Assembly (NCBI GenBank): GCA_027484385.1
Contig: JAIXTB010000307.1
Location: forward strand, 1 to 34,495
Direction: 5' to 3'
DNA length: 34,495 nucleotides
Origin: Neisseriaceae bacterium
GTDB taxonomy: Bacteria; Pseudomonadota; Gammaproteobacteria; Burkholderiales; Chromobacteriaceae
Below the pieces are notes generated by a model that saw only the letters and a list, made by a program, of their open reading frames with translations, was not told the DNA's origin and did not search any database. This document shows positions 23,524-31,981 of the stretch, in pieces. The translations under genes and the position numbers were made by a program. Each line of letters starts with the position of its first letter. Position 1 is the stretch's first letter.

Positions 23524-24372
23524 ATGACTGCCACCCTTCCCGCCTGCGCCGGTATCGGCCTGCGCCACCCGCACTACCGCCAGGTACTGGCCCAGCAGCC
23601 ACCGCTTGGCTGGATAGAGCTGCACAGCGAAAACTTCTTTGACGGCGGCCAGCCGCTGGCCATGCTGCAACAGTTGGCCGCACGCTACCCGCTGTCGCTG
23701 CACGGCGTGGGCCTGGGCCTGGGCGCCGCTGCCCGCCCTGACGCCACCCACCTGGCCGCGCTACGGCGCTTGCTGGATGCCGTACCGGCGGTGGCGGTAT
23801 CCGAGCACCTGTCGTTCAACCACGACGCCAGCCAGCGCTTTGCCAACGACCTGCTGCCCATCCCCTACACCCGCGCCATGCTGGAGGTGGTAGCGGCCAA
23901 CGTGGCCGAGGCACAAGACGCCCTGGGCCGCCCGCTGTTGATAGAAAACCTGTCCAGCTACCTGGCCTACCCCGGCAACGACATGCACGAAGGCGAATTC
24001 CTGGCCGGGCTGGTAGAACGCACCGGCTGCGGCATTCTGCTGGACGTGAACAACCTGTACGTGAACCAGCAAAACCTGGGCACCGACGTGGACGCCTTTC
24101 TGGCCGCGCTGCCGCCGGATGCCATTGGCGAAATCCACCTGGCCGGCTACACCGAGCGCAGCTTTGACGACGGCAGCCGCCTGCTGGTGGATACCCACAG
24201 CCGCCCGGTTTACCCGGCGGTGTGGCAGCTGTACCGCCAGATCATCGCGCGCTTTGGCGTGCGGCCAACCTTGATCGAGTGGGATATCGATATCCCGCCG
24301 CTGGACACGCTGCTGGCCGAAGCGGCCACCGCGCAGGCCATCCTCGATCAGTACACGGAGGCTGCGCCATGA
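23524..24372 (+). CDS. bufB: MNIO family modification enzyme (DUF692, BufB)
   Basis: The 282-residue TIM-barrel enzyme belongs to the multinuclear non-heme iron oxidative family, related to MbnB of methanobactin synthesis. Candidate metal-binding residues lie in the ordered motifs IELHSENFFDGG, YPLSLHGVGLGLG, VSEHLSFNHD, LLIENLSSY, ILLDVNNLYVN, IGEIHLAGYTE, VDTHSRPVY and LIEWDIDIPPLDTLLAE. It should oxidatively convert BufA cysteines, to thiooxazole-type groups in characterised bufferins. The ATG at 23524 starts just before the conserved GIGLRHPHY; a TTG far upstream would read through the hairpin. Its stop overlaps the bufC start as ATGA. Confidence 0.94.
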   Translation: MTATLPACAGIGLRHPHYRQVLAQQPPLGWIELHSENFFDGGQPLAMLQQLAARYPLSLHGVGLGLGAAARPDATHLAALRRLLDAVPAVAVSEHLSFNHDASQRFANDLLPIPYTRAMLEVVAANVAEAQDALGRPLLIENLSSYLAYPGNDMHEGEFLAGLVERTGCGILLDVNNLYVNQQNLGTDVDAFLAALPPDAIGEIHLAGYTERSFDDGSRLLVDTHSRPVYPAVWQLYRQIIARFGVRPTLIEWDIDIPPLDTLLAEAATAQAILDQYTEAAP

Positions 24373-25118
24373 ACGAAACCGCCTGGCAACACGCCCTGCT
24401 GGATGCCATCACCACGCCGCAGTGGCAGCCGGACCCGCGCTTTGACGCTGCTGCGCTGGCGGTGTACCGCAACAACTACCGCGTGGGGCTGATGGAGATG
24501 CTGGCGCTGGTGTACCCGATCTGCCGCCAGCTGCTGGGAGACGAGTTTTTCGATGCGCTCAGCCGCGAATACGTCAAGGCCACACCGTCGGCCAGCGGCA
24601 ACCTGCACCGCTACGGTGAGGGTTTTGCCGGCTTTGTCGCCGCCTTCGAACACACCGCGCACATCGGCTACCTGCCCGACGTGGCACAGCTGGAGTGGGC
24701 ACTGCACCGTGGCTACTACGCTGCCGACGCCACGCCGCTGGCCATCGACACCCTGGCGGCCATCCCGCAGCAGCAGTGGGGTGAGCTGCGCTTTCGCTGC
24801 CACCCGGCCTGCCAGGTACTGGACAGCGCGTGGCCACTGGCCAGCATTCACGCCCACCACCAGCCCGCCACCGCCGGCTGCGCGGTAGACCTGCACCAGG
24901 CACAGCCGCTGCTGCTATGGCGCGACGGCGACGGCATCATGCAGCTGCAGCAGCTGCCCCCCGGCCAGCCTGCCTTCTGCCTGGCGCTGCTTAGCGGCGC
25001 CACACTGGATGCAGCCAGCGCCGCAGGGTTGGCCGCATCGCCTGCGTTCGACCTGCAAGCCGCCCTGCTGCTGGTACTGCAGCACGGCGTGCTGTCTGCC
25101 ATCAAGGAGCCATCATGA
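24369..25118 (+). CDS. bufC: DUF2063 partner protein (BufC)
   Basis: The 249-residue protein has the DUF2063 N-terminal domain (about residues 4-95; ALLDAITTPQW, LAVYRNNYRVGLMEMLALVYPICRQLLGDEFFDALSREYV). A less conserved C-terminal domain includes LHRGYYAADATPL and RFRCHPACQVLDSAWPLASIHA. In bufferin and related MNIO systems this protein pairs with the enzyme and is thought to recognise and present the precursor, like MbnC. Overlaps of 4 nt at both ends (ATGA) show tight coupling with bufB and the DoxX gene. Confidence 0.92.
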   Translation: MNETAWQHALLDAITTPQWQPDPRFDAAALAVYRNNYRVGLMEMLALVYPICRQLLGDEFFDALSREYVKATPSASGNLHRYGEGFAGFVAAFEHTAHIGYLPDVAQLEWALHRGYYAADATPLAIDTLAAIPQQQWGELRFRCHPACQVLDSAWPLASIHAHHQPATAGCAVDLHQAQPLLLWRDGDGIMQLQQLPPGQPAFCLALLSGATLDAASAAGLAASPAFDLQAALLLVLQHGVLSAIKEPS

Positions 25119-25567
25119 ACGCTATCACCACCCTGCTGCGCCGCAGCCAGCCTGTCACCCTCTGGCTGGACACCTGGCTGTTACCGCTGAGCCTGCTGGC
25201 GCTGCGCCTGTACCTGGCGCGGGTGTTCTTTCTGGCAGGTTTGACCAAAATCGAAGACTGGGACACCACGCTGTTCCTGTTTGCCGAGGAATACCGCGTG
25301 CCGCTGCTGTCGCCCGCCGTGGCCGCCGTATTGGGCACGGCCGGCGAGCTGCTGCTGCCGCCCCTGCTGCTACTGGGCCTGGCCGGGCGCTTTGCCGCGC
25401 TGGGCTTGTTTGTGCTGAACATCATGGCGGTGGTGAGCTACTGGCACGCGCTGGCAGGCAGCGCGCTGGAATTCCACCTGCAATGGGGGCTGATGTTGCT
25501 GCTACTGCTGGCCGCCGGCCCCGGCAAGCTGGCGGTGGACGGGCTGATCAAACGCCGGTTTGGCTGA
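25115..25567 (+). CDS. bufD: DoxX family membrane protein (BufD/GigD)
   Basis: This 150-residue protein has about four membrane helices and the DoxX pattern: LRLYLARVFFLAGLTKIEDWD in the first helix, LLSPAVAAVLGTAGELLLPPLLLLGLAGRFAALGLFVLNIMAVVSYWHAL, and a C-terminal helix ending in the basic LIKRRFG. DoxX proteins are common last members of bufferin/gig operons and may support redox or quinone-linked oxidation in the membrane; the exact role is not settled. It starts within the bufC stop (ATGA). The serB promoter follows, so this closes the operon. Confidence 0.9.
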   Translation: MNAITTLLRRSQPVTLWLDTWLLPLSLLALRLYLARVFFLAGLTKIEDWDTTLFLFAEEYRVPLLSPAVAAVLGTAGELLLPPLLLLGLAGRFAALGLFVLNIMAVVSYWHALAGSALEFHLQWGLMLLLLLAAGPGKLAVDGLIKRRFG

Positions 25568-25572
25568 GGGCA

Positions 25573-25581
25573 TGGCATAAT
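25573..25581 (+). promoter_or_regulatory. Candidate extended -10 promoter of serB
   Basis: TGG followed by CATAAT forms an extended -10 element 35 nt before the serB ATG, in the 49-nt gap after the DoxX gene. Confidence 0.45.
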
Positions 25582-25616
25582 CGCAGGCAGTCTTTCATTA
25601 CCCTGCTACCCACACC

Positions 25617-26462
25617 ATGAGCGTTCGCCCTACCCTGGTTTTGCAAGCCCCCCATCTGGACACCGCCCGCATCACCGAGCTGGCCATTCTGGCCGGCACC
25701 GAGCCGGTGGCACCTGTTGACGGTGTCGCCCGCCTGGCTGCGGCCAACCCCGAGCGCCGCGAGCTGGTACTGGCCCGCGCCAGTGGCCTGGGCGTGGACG
25801 CCAACTACGTGGACAGCCAGCGCCGCTTTGCCGATTTCGGCCTGGTCGTGTCCGACATGGACTCCACGCTGATCACCATCGAGTGCATCGACGAGATCGC
25901 CGACATGCAGGGCCTGAAGCCGCAGGTGGCCGCCATTACCGCCCGCTCCATGCGCGGCGAGCTGGATTTTGCGCAGTCGCTGCGCGAGCGCGTGGCGCTG
26001 CTGGCCGGGCTGCCGGAAAGCGCGCTGGCCCGCGTATACGAAGAACGCCTGCAATTGATGGCCGGTGCGCGCGAGCTGCTGGCGGCCTGCCGCGAACATG
26101 GCATCAAGTTCATGCTGGTGTCCGGTGGCTTTACCTACTTTACCGAGCGCCTCAAGGCCGAGCTGGGCCTGGACTACACCTACGCCAACCAGCTGGAAAT
26201 CATCGATGGCAAGCTCACCGGCCGCGTGGTGGGCGATATTGTCGATGCGGAAGCCAAGCGCCGCCTGCTGATAGAAAAACGCAGCGAGCTGGGCCTGGCG
26301 CCGGAACAGGTGATCGCCATGGGCGATGGTGCCAACGACCTCCTGATGCTGGCCGAAGCCGGCGTAGGCGTGGCCACCCACGCCAAACCGGTGGTGAAAG
26401 CCCAGGCGCAATACAGCCTGAGCGAGAGCGGGCTGGACGGCATCCGCAAGCTGTTCCTGTAA
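25617..26462 (+). CDS. serB: Phosphoserine phosphatase
   Basis: The 281-residue HAD-family enzyme removes phosphate from O-phosphoserine in the last step of serine synthesis. After a divergent N-terminal domain (residues 1-74), the catalytic motif is VVSDMDSTLI with Asp80 (nucleophile) and Asp82. ECIDEIADMQGLKPQVAAITARSMRGELDF forms the cap, MLVSGGFTYF supplies motif II, and GDGANDLLMLAEAGVGVATHAKPVVKAQA supplies motif III. The length and order match SerB. The next gene begins 3 nt after its stop. Confidence 0.96.
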   Translation: MSVRPTLVLQAPHLDTARITELAILAGTEPVAPVDGVARLAAANPERRELVLARASGLGVDANYVDSQRRFADFGLVVSDMDSTLITIECIDEIADMQGLKPQVAAITARSMRGELDFAQSLRERVALLAGLPESALARVYEERLQLMAGARELLAACREHGIKFMLVSGGFTYFTERLKAELGLDYTYANQLEIIDGKLTGRVVGDIVDAEAKRRLLIEKRSELGLAPEQVIAMGDGANDLLMLAEAGVGVATHAKPVVKAQAQYSLSESGLDGIRKLFL

Positions 26463-26465
26463 GCC

Positions 26466-26978
26466 ATGTCTGCCCCCCTGCTGCTACCGCTGGACACTGT
26501 CAGCTTTGATGCCGAGCTGCCGCTGGCCTATCAGCCACAGGCCGATGCCCAAGCCATTGCCCAAGCCTTGCTGGGCACACGGCTGGCCTTGTCCATTCTG
26601 GCCAGCCCGGCAGACAGCACCGAACAAGCCGGCACCCTGCAGCGCCTGGAAGCCAAGCTGGACCTGGCGCTGGAGCTGGCGCTGCAGCAGCGCTACCCGC
26701 AGGCCGGCGCACTCACCCCCTGCCGCATCGGGCTGGAAAGCCTGTGCTGGCTGCACCCCGCACCGCTGGCCGTCGGCAGTAGCGGCATGGTCTTGCTACA
26801 GCCGCGTACGCCTTCGGCGCTGACCCTGCAGCTGCCGCTATGCATTGACCTATGCCAGGCAGCGGGCCAAGGCTACGCCATCCAGGCCAGCTGGGCAGAC
26901 AAGCTGGGCGACGCCCAGGCCGACTGGGAGCGCTGGGTGTTCCGCCGCCACCGCCAGGCCATAGGGCGCCGGGCATGA
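26466..26978 (+). CDS. Hypothetical protein, possible PilZ-like c-di-GMP effector
   Basis: I do not firmly recognise this 170-residue cytoplasmic protein. It has an all-alpha N-terminal half (residues 25-75, LAYQPQADAQAIAQALLG and LQRLEAKLDLALELALQQRYPQ). A beta-rich core follows (CRIGLESLCWLHPAPLAVGSSGMVLLQP, then ALTLQLPLCIDL), and the end is basic: WERWVFRRHRQAIGRRA. This layout, and the strand turns that lack the canonical RxxxR and DxSxxG motifs, recall atypical PilZ proteins. It starts 3 nt after serB and its stop overlaps the GGDEF cyclase start as ATGA, which supports a c-di-GMP link. The PilZ assignment is an inference. Confidence 0.6.
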   Translation: MSAPLLLPLDTVSFDAELPLAYQPQADAQAIAQALLGTRLALSILASPADSTEQAGTLQRLEAKLDLALELALQQRYPQAGALTPCRIGLESLCWLHPAPLAVGSSGMVLLQPRTPSALTLQLPLCIDLCQAAGQGYAIQASWADKLGDAQADWERWVFRRHRQAIGRRA

Positions 26979-28855
26979 CGCCATCCACCCTCCAACAAGC
27001 CGAGCAAAGTGCCCTGCGCATGAGCCGGCTGCTGCCGGTACTGTCGGCGCTGTTTTTATTGCTGCTGTGGTCGGTGGTCGTGGAAACGCTCGGCGAGCGT
27101 GCTACCTTTGCCCGTCAGCGCATCCATACCGAGCAACACAGCTGGCTAAACCAGGCGGTACGGGGTATCGACACCCGCCTGCAGGCGCTGCGCGAAGACA
27201 TGTTGCTGTACCGCGAGCCGGGCGACGGGCTGGCACGCCAGGCCAATGGCTTGTACCCGCTGGAAAGTGGCCGCCTGTGGCTGGTAGATGACACCGCGCA
27301 AAACCAGCTGCACGGCGAACCGCAAGCACTGGACAACACTGCGCAGGACAATGTGCGCCAGCTGCTGCAGCAGCCGCTGGTAGACGGCAAGCTGCTGATC
27401 ATCGATGCCAGTACCCCGCGCGACCCCGAGCGCCTGCAGATTGTGGTACCGCAATGTGACCAGGGCGGCTGCCACGCCGCGCTGACCGGCCATGTCCGTT
27501 TTAGCGAGCTGCTGGACAGCGACCTGCTGGCCGACGACCCGCATATCGTCCTGACCGACAGCAGTAATAATGCGCTGCTCAACCACGGCAACAGCCCGCA
27601 AAAGCTGGAAAGTTATCTGGAAAGCAAGCTGCTGCACACCAGCCAGGCCCAGGCCGAGCTGGCCACCGTTCCCCTGCAGCTCAGTGTGCACCTGCCCCCG
27701 GTGCGCTACGCCGAGCCCTTTGTGCTGTTTGCGCTCTACCTTATTGGTGCCGCCACCCTGATGAGCGGGGCACTGGTGGTGATACTGCTACGGGTTGGCC
27801 GCAGGCTGGCCTTCATCCTGCAGCGCAGCGAAGAAGTGAACCAGGCCACCCACCTGCTGACCCTCACCAACAACAGCCTGCGCGACCGCCTGCGCAAGCT
27901 CATCGAAGAACAGCGTGACCAGCAAACACTGATCGACACCGTGCAGGTCGGCGTACTGCTGATTGATGCCGAGCACAAGATCGTGATTACCGCCAACGAA
28001 GCGGCCAGCCGGCTGCTGGGCTACACCCGCCAGGCACTGTACCGCCGCACGCTGGAAAGCCTGTTTACCTCGCCCTTGCAATACACCCAGCTGCTGGCCC
28101 TGCTGCAAGAGCAGCAACAGCTGAGCGAGCGCGAAGTGGAGCTGAACACCCGCCACGGCGAGCGGCTATGGAGTGTGCTATCCATGCGTGCGCTGCTGTT
28201 TCGCGAGCGCAACGCCTATGTCCTGAGCTTTGTGGACATTACCGAGCGCCTGCTGCACGCCCAACGGCTGGAAGAAGAAAAGCAGGCTACCGAGCGCGCC
28301 CTGTCTCAGCTGCAGTCCACCCAGCACGAGCTGTACCAGCGCGCCACCTGCGACGACCTGACCGGTATCGCCAACCGCCGTCATTTACTGTCCGGTGCGG
28401 GCAAAGCGCTGGAACTGGCGCGGCTGGACAACCAGCCCTATAGCGTGGCGGTGCTGGATATCGACCATTTCAAATCCATCAACGACCAGTACGGCCACGC
28501 CAGCGGTGACATCGCCTTGCAGCGCATGACGCAGTTCATCACCGCCGCCCTGCCAGCCGAAGCGCTGTTTGGCCGTATGGGTGGCGAAGAATTTGCCATT
28601 ACCCTGCCAGGCTACGGCCTGAACGAAGCGCATGCACTGATAGACAACATCCGCCAGGGCCTGGCGGCACAAGCGATACAGATCGACAGCTACACGCTGC
28701 ACATCACCTTTTCGGCAGGCGTGGCCGAACGCAAACGCCACAGCAACCAGCTTTCCGAGCTGCTGAAAATCGCCGATCACGCCATGTACCAGGCCAAGCA
28801 CAACGGCCGCAACCGCGTGGAAAGCGCTTTTCAGGCACCCGACAGCGCGGGCTGA
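26975..28855 (+). CDS. Membrane diguanylate cyclase with periplasmic sensor, PAS and GGDEF domains
   Basis: The 626-residue protein has a first membrane helix at about 17-38, a periplasmic domain of roughly 205 residues, and a second helix at about 248-274 (PFVLFALYLIGAATLMSGALVVILL). A coiled linker leads to a PAS domain from about 319 (VGVLLIDAEHKIVITANEAASRLLGYT) and then a GGDEF domain from about 450. The active-site loop is GGEEF at 536-540 with VLDIDHFKSINDQYGHASGD upstream, so it should make c-di-GMP. The RxxD inhibitory site five residues before GGEEF is absent (PAEA). The start at 26975 overlaps the preceding stop as ATGA. A periplasmic CDQGGC pair could sense redox state or metals. 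Confidence 0.93.
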   Translation: MTPSTLQQAEQSALRMSRLLPVLSALFLLLLWSVVVETLGERATFARQRIHTEQHSWLNQAVRGIDTRLQALREDMLLYREPGDGLARQANGLYPLESGRLWLVDDTAQNQLHGEPQALDNTAQDNVRQLLQQPLVDGKLLIIDASTPRDPERLQIVVPQCDQGGCHAALTGHVRFSELLDSDLLADDPHIVLTDSSNNALLNHGNSPQKLESYLESKLLHTSQAQAELATVPLQLSVHLPPVRYAEPFVLFALYLIGAATLMSGALVVILLRVGRRLAFILQRSEEVNQATHLLTLTNNSLRDRLRKLIEEQRDQQTLIDTVQVGVLLIDAEHKIVITANEAASRLLGYTRQALYRRTLESLFTSPLQYTQLLALLQEQQQLSEREVELNTRHGERLWSVLSMRALLFRERNAYVLSFVDITERLLHAQRLEEEKQATERALSQLQSTQHELYQRATCDDLTGIANRRHLLSGAGKALELARLDNQPYSVAVLDIDHFKSINDQYGHASGDIALQRMTQFITAALPAEALFGRMGGEEFAITLPGYGLNEAHALIDNIRQGLAAQAIQIDSYTLHITFSAGVAERKRHSNQLSELLKIADHAMYQAKHNGRNRVESAFQAPDSAG

Positions 28856-28871
28856 AAGTTGGCCGCATGAA

Positions 28872-28897
28872 AAAAAGCCACCTTGCGGTGGCTTTTT
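28872..28897. terminator. Bidirectional terminator between the GGDEF gene and mpl
   Basis: An 11-bp perfect stem (28872-28882 with 28887-28897) around TTGC has As on the left and Ts on the right, so it works on both strands for these convergent genes. A near-exact repeated motif (28858-28867) lies just before it. Confidence 0.9.
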
Positions 28898-28917
28898 GTT
28901 TTGGCGCTAAGCCTGAC

Positions 28918-30294
28918 CTAAGCCAGCGCGGCCAGCAGCTTGCCGTGGATACCGCCAAAGCCGCCATTGCTCATCACCAGCACCTGGTCGCCGGCGCGGG
29001 CTTCGGCCACGATGGCGGTCACCAGCGCGTCGATATCGTCAAAGCAGCGCGCCTTGTCGCCCAGCGGCGCCAGCGCCTCGTCCACGCGCCAGCCCAGGTT
29101 GGCCGCACCGTAGCAGAACACCACGTCGGCGTCCTGCAGCGAGCCCGGCAGCGCAGCCTTCATGGTGCCCAGCTTCATGGTATTGGAGCGCGGCTCCAGT
29201 ACCGCCAGAATACGCGTGCCGCGGCCAACCTTGTGGCGCAGGCCGGCTACCGTGGTGGTAATGGCAGTGGGGTGGTGGGCAAAGTCGTCGTACACGGTGA
29301 TATCGCGCACGGTGCCTTTTACTTCCATGCGGCGCTTCACGCTCTGGAAGCGCGACAGCGCGTCGATGGCCACCGCAGGCGTAACACCCACATGGCGGGC
29401 GGCGGCAATGGCGGCTACGGCGTTGAGGCGGTTGTGTTCGCCCGGCACACCCCACACCACGCGGCCTTGCAGCTGGCCATCGAGCAGCACATCGAAGCTG
29501 CCGTCAGCGTCGGCCGCACCGGCTTGCCAGCCGCTGTCGGTACCGAAGGTTTCTACCGGCGTCCAGCAGCCACGGTCCAGCACGCGCTGCAGGCTGGCTT
29601 CGCGGCCGTTGGCCACCACCAGGCCCTGGCCGGGCACGGTACGCACCAGGTGGTGGAACTGGGTTTCGATCGCCGCCAGGTCGGCAAAGATATCGGCGTG
29701 GTCGTATTCCAGGTTATTCAGCACAGCGGTGCGCGGGCGGTAGTGTACGAACTTGCTGCGCTTGTCGAAGAAGGCGGTATCGTATTCGTCGGCCTCGATC
29801 ACAAAGAACGGACTCTGGCTGGCCGCGTCTTGCGCCGGGGTACCCGGCAGGCGGGCAGAGATGCCAAAGTTTTCCGGTATGCCGCCAATCAGGAAGCCCG
29901 GCGCCAGGCCGGCGTCCTGCAGGATCCACGCCAGCATGGAGCTGGTGGTGGTCTTGCCGTGGGTACCGGCCACCGCCAGCACCCATTTGTCGTGCAACAC
30001 GTTTTCGGCCAGCCACTGCGGGCCGGAAATATACGGCAGGCCACGGTCGAGGATGGCTTCCATCAGCGGCTTGCCGCGTGTCACCACATTGCCCACCACA
30101 AACACATCGGCGCCGATATCGGCCTGCTCGGCACCAAAGCCTTGCATCAGCTCGATGCCCATGGCTTCCAGCTGGGTGCTCATCGGCGGGTAGACGTTGG
30201 CATCGCAGCCGGTCACCTTGTGGCCGGCGGCTTTGGCGATGGCGGCGATACCGCCCATGAAGGTGCCGCAAATACCGAGAATATGGATATGCAT
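28918..30294 (-). CDS. mpl: UDP-N-acetylmuramate:L-alanyl-gamma-D-glutamyl-meso-diaminopimelate ligase
   Basis: The 458-residue Mur-ligase family enzyme reattaches recycled murein tripeptide to UDP-MurNAc. It begins MHIHILGICGTFMGGIAAIAKAAGHKVTGCDANVYPPMS, the Mpl form of the N-terminal Rossmann motif. The ATP-binding AGTHGKTTTSSMLAWIL follows, then IEADEYDTAFFDKRSKFVHYRP and the C-terminal VYDDFAHHPTAI with LEPRSNTMKLG. The length equals E. coli Mpl (457). The ATG at 30294 is the start that matches the family. It is a single gene, separated by hairpins from both neighbours. Confidence 0.96.
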   Translation of the reverse strand: MHIHILGICGTFMGGIAAIAKAAGHKVTGCDANVYPPMSTQLEAMGIELMQGFGAEQADIGADVFVVGNVVTRGKPLMEAILDRGLPYISGPQWLAENVLHDKWVLAVAGTHGKTTTSSMLAWILQDAGLAPGFLIGGIPENFGISARLPGTPAQDAASQSPFFVIEADEYDTAFFDKRSKFVHYRPRTAVLNNLEYDHADIFADLAAIETQFHHLVRTVPGQGLVVANGREASLQRVLDRGCWTPVETFGTDSGWQAGAADADGSFDVLLDGQLQGRVVWGVPGEHNRLNAVAAIAAARHVGVTPAVAIDALSRFQSVKRRMEVKGTVRDITVYDDFAHHPTAITTTVAGLRHKVGRGTRILAVLEPRSNTMKLGTMKAALPGSLQDADVVFCYGAANLGWRVDEALAPLGDKARCFDDIDALVTAIVAEARAGDQVLVMSNGGFGGIHGKLLAALA

Positions 30295-30337
30295 GATGTG
30301 CTGCAGACAGAAATCGGGAAAGGCAGAAGCATACCGC

Positions 30338-30373
30338 AAAGCCGCCGTGGCTTGGTGGCCACGGCGGCTTTTA
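30338..30373. terminator. Hairpin terminator between the transporter and mpl
   Basis: A perfect 13-bp stem (30338-30350 with 30359-30371) around an 8-nt loop lies 12 nt beyond the transporter stop on the minus strand. The minus-strand T tail is only three residues long; the plus-strand tail is TTTT. Confidence 0.7.
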
Positions 30374-30382
30374 CGCGGTGTA

Positions 30383-31777
30383 TCAGAAGAACAGCCAGGT
30401 TTGCAGGACGAACAGCGGCAGCAGGAACACCATGGACCACGCCATGTAGCCAAAGAAGCTAGGCATCTTGATGCCACGCTGCTCGGCGATGGCTTTCACC
30501 ATGAAGTTCGGCGCATTACCGATATAGGTGTTGGCACCCATGAAGACTGCGCCCATGGAGATGGCCAGCAGGGTTTGCGACAGCGGGCCCATCAGCGTGG
30601 CGGCATCGCCGGAAGCCAGGTTGAAGAACACCAGGTAGGTCGGTGCATTGTCCAGGAAGCTGGACAGGATACCGGTCATCCAGAAATACATGGCATTCAG
30701 CGGGGCACCGTCCGGGCCAGTGACCACGCCCACCAGCGGTGCCAGCGCGCCAGCCTGGCCGGCCTGCAGCACGGCGATCACCGGGCCGATGGTGATGAAG
30801 ATACCGGCAAACAGCTTGGCCACTTCCAGAATCGGGTCCCAGTTGAACTCGTTACCGGCGCGGACCTGATGCGGGGTAATTTTCAGCGAGATGGCGGCAA
30901 TCAGCAGCAGCAGGCCATCGCGCACCAGGTTCTGCAGCGCCACCGGGGTGCCCATCACATCGAAGCTGATGCCCGGCTTCCAGAAGCCCGATAGCAACAC
31001 CGCAGCGATGATGGCCAGCAGCAGCGGGATATTGCGCAGGCCGTACAGCTTGATGGGCGCATCGGGGGTCTTGTCCTTCGGCTGCACGCCTTCCTTGCGG
31101 AAATAGTAGCTATCCACGGCGTAGAACACGGCCAGTAGCACCACCACCGACAGCAAGACTGGCAGCGCCATGGCCGATACCGTCCAGAAGAAATCCACGC
31201 CTTTCAGGAAGCCCAGAAACAGCGGCGGGTCGCCCAGCGGGGTCAGCCCGCCACCGATATTGGCCACCAGGAAGATAAAGAACACCACCACGTGCACATT
31301 ATGCTGGCGGTTATCGTTGGCCTTGATCAGCGGGCGGATCAGCAGCATGGCGGCCCCGGTGGTACCCATCAGCGACGCCAGCACGGTACCCAGTGCCAGC
31401 AGGCCGGTATTCAGCGCAGGCGAGCCGTGCAGATTACCCCACACCAGAATGCCGCCCGACACGGTATAGAGTGCAAACAGCAGCACCACGAAAGGAATGA
31501 ACTCGGCCAGCAGGGCATGCACCACCAGCGCCGCACTGGTACCGGCACCAAAGCTCAGGGTGAAGGGCAGCAGGAACAGCAGTGTCCAGGCGGCTGTGAT
31601 CTTGCCGAAATGGTGGTGCCAGAAACCGGGGGCAAAAATGGGAAACAGCGCAATGGACAACAAAATGCCGGCAAACGGCAGGCCCCAGGCCAGGGACAGG
31701 GTGGCGCCGTCCAGGCTAGCGGCCTGGGCAAGGCCGGGTAGCAAAGACAGCAGTAATGCGGTGGCAAAACGATTCAT
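30383..31777 (-). CDS. CitMHS-type sodium/proton antiporter or anion transporter
   Basis: This 464-residue membrane protein has about 12 hydrophobic helices after a short signal-like start (MNRFATALLLSLLPGLAQA). Characteristic stretches include LFALYTVSGGILVWG, GTVLASLMGTTGAAMLLIRPLIKAN, the NIGGGLTPLGDPPLFLGFLKGVDFFW loop, FIT...GPVIAVL and GILSSFLDNAPTYLVFFNLASGD near the C terminus. These match the citrate-transporter-like (CitMHS_2) group, often annotated as sodium:proton antiporter. The ATG at 31777 has AGGAG 5 nt upstream. It is monocistronic. The transported ion cannot be deduced. Confidence 0.85.
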   Translation of the reverse strand: MNRFATALLLSLLPGLAQAASLDGATLSLAWGLPFAGILLSIALFPIFAPGFWHHHFGKITAAWTLLFLLPFTLSFGAGTSAALVVHALLAEFIPFVVLLFALYTVSGGILVWGNLHGSPALNTGLLALGTVLASLMGTTGAAMLLIRPLIKANDNRQHNVHVVVFFIFLVANIGGGLTPLGDPPLFLGFLKGVDFFWTVSAMALPVLLSVVVLLAVFYAVDSYYFRKEGVQPKDKTPDAPIKLYGLRNIPLLLAIIAAVLLSGFWKPGISFDVMGTPVALQNLVRDGLLLLIAAISLKITPHQVRAGNEFNWDPILEVAKLFAGIFITIGPVIAVLQAGQAGALAPLVGVVTGPDGAPLNAMYFWMTGILSSFLDNAPTYLVFFNLASGDAATLMGPLSQTLLAISMGAVFMGANTYIGNAPNFMVKAIAEQRGIKMPSFFGYMAWSMVFLLPLFVLQTWLFF

Positions 31778-31910
31778 CGGGGCTCCTTGTGCAGGCAGCA
31801 AGGGTGCTGCTCTTTTTGTAACAGAATGTTGTAGGACTGCAGTTTACCCGATTAATTCCAGAAGCCCTTTTCCACAAAAGCAAAAACCCGCGCTGCTCAT
31901 CGCGAAAGGC

Positions 31911-31942
31911 GTAAAAAAGCCCTTCAGCATGGCAGAAGGGCT
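31911..31942 (-). terminator. Rho-independent terminator of gloA
   Basis: On the minus strand AGCCCTTC (31942-31935) pairs with GAAGGGCT (31925-31918), and six Ts follow (31918-31913). It lies 40 nt beyond the gloA stop. Confidence 0.88.
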
Positions 31943-31981
31943 GGCGATGACCGCAGCAAGCACGCCGCGGGCGGGTAGCGC

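Noticed and set aside
28867-30462. A 531-codon open frame on the plus strand
   Set aside because: It is antisense to mpl, which has a clear Mur-ligase sequence; the plus-strand translation is low-complexity and rich in His, Gln and Ala.
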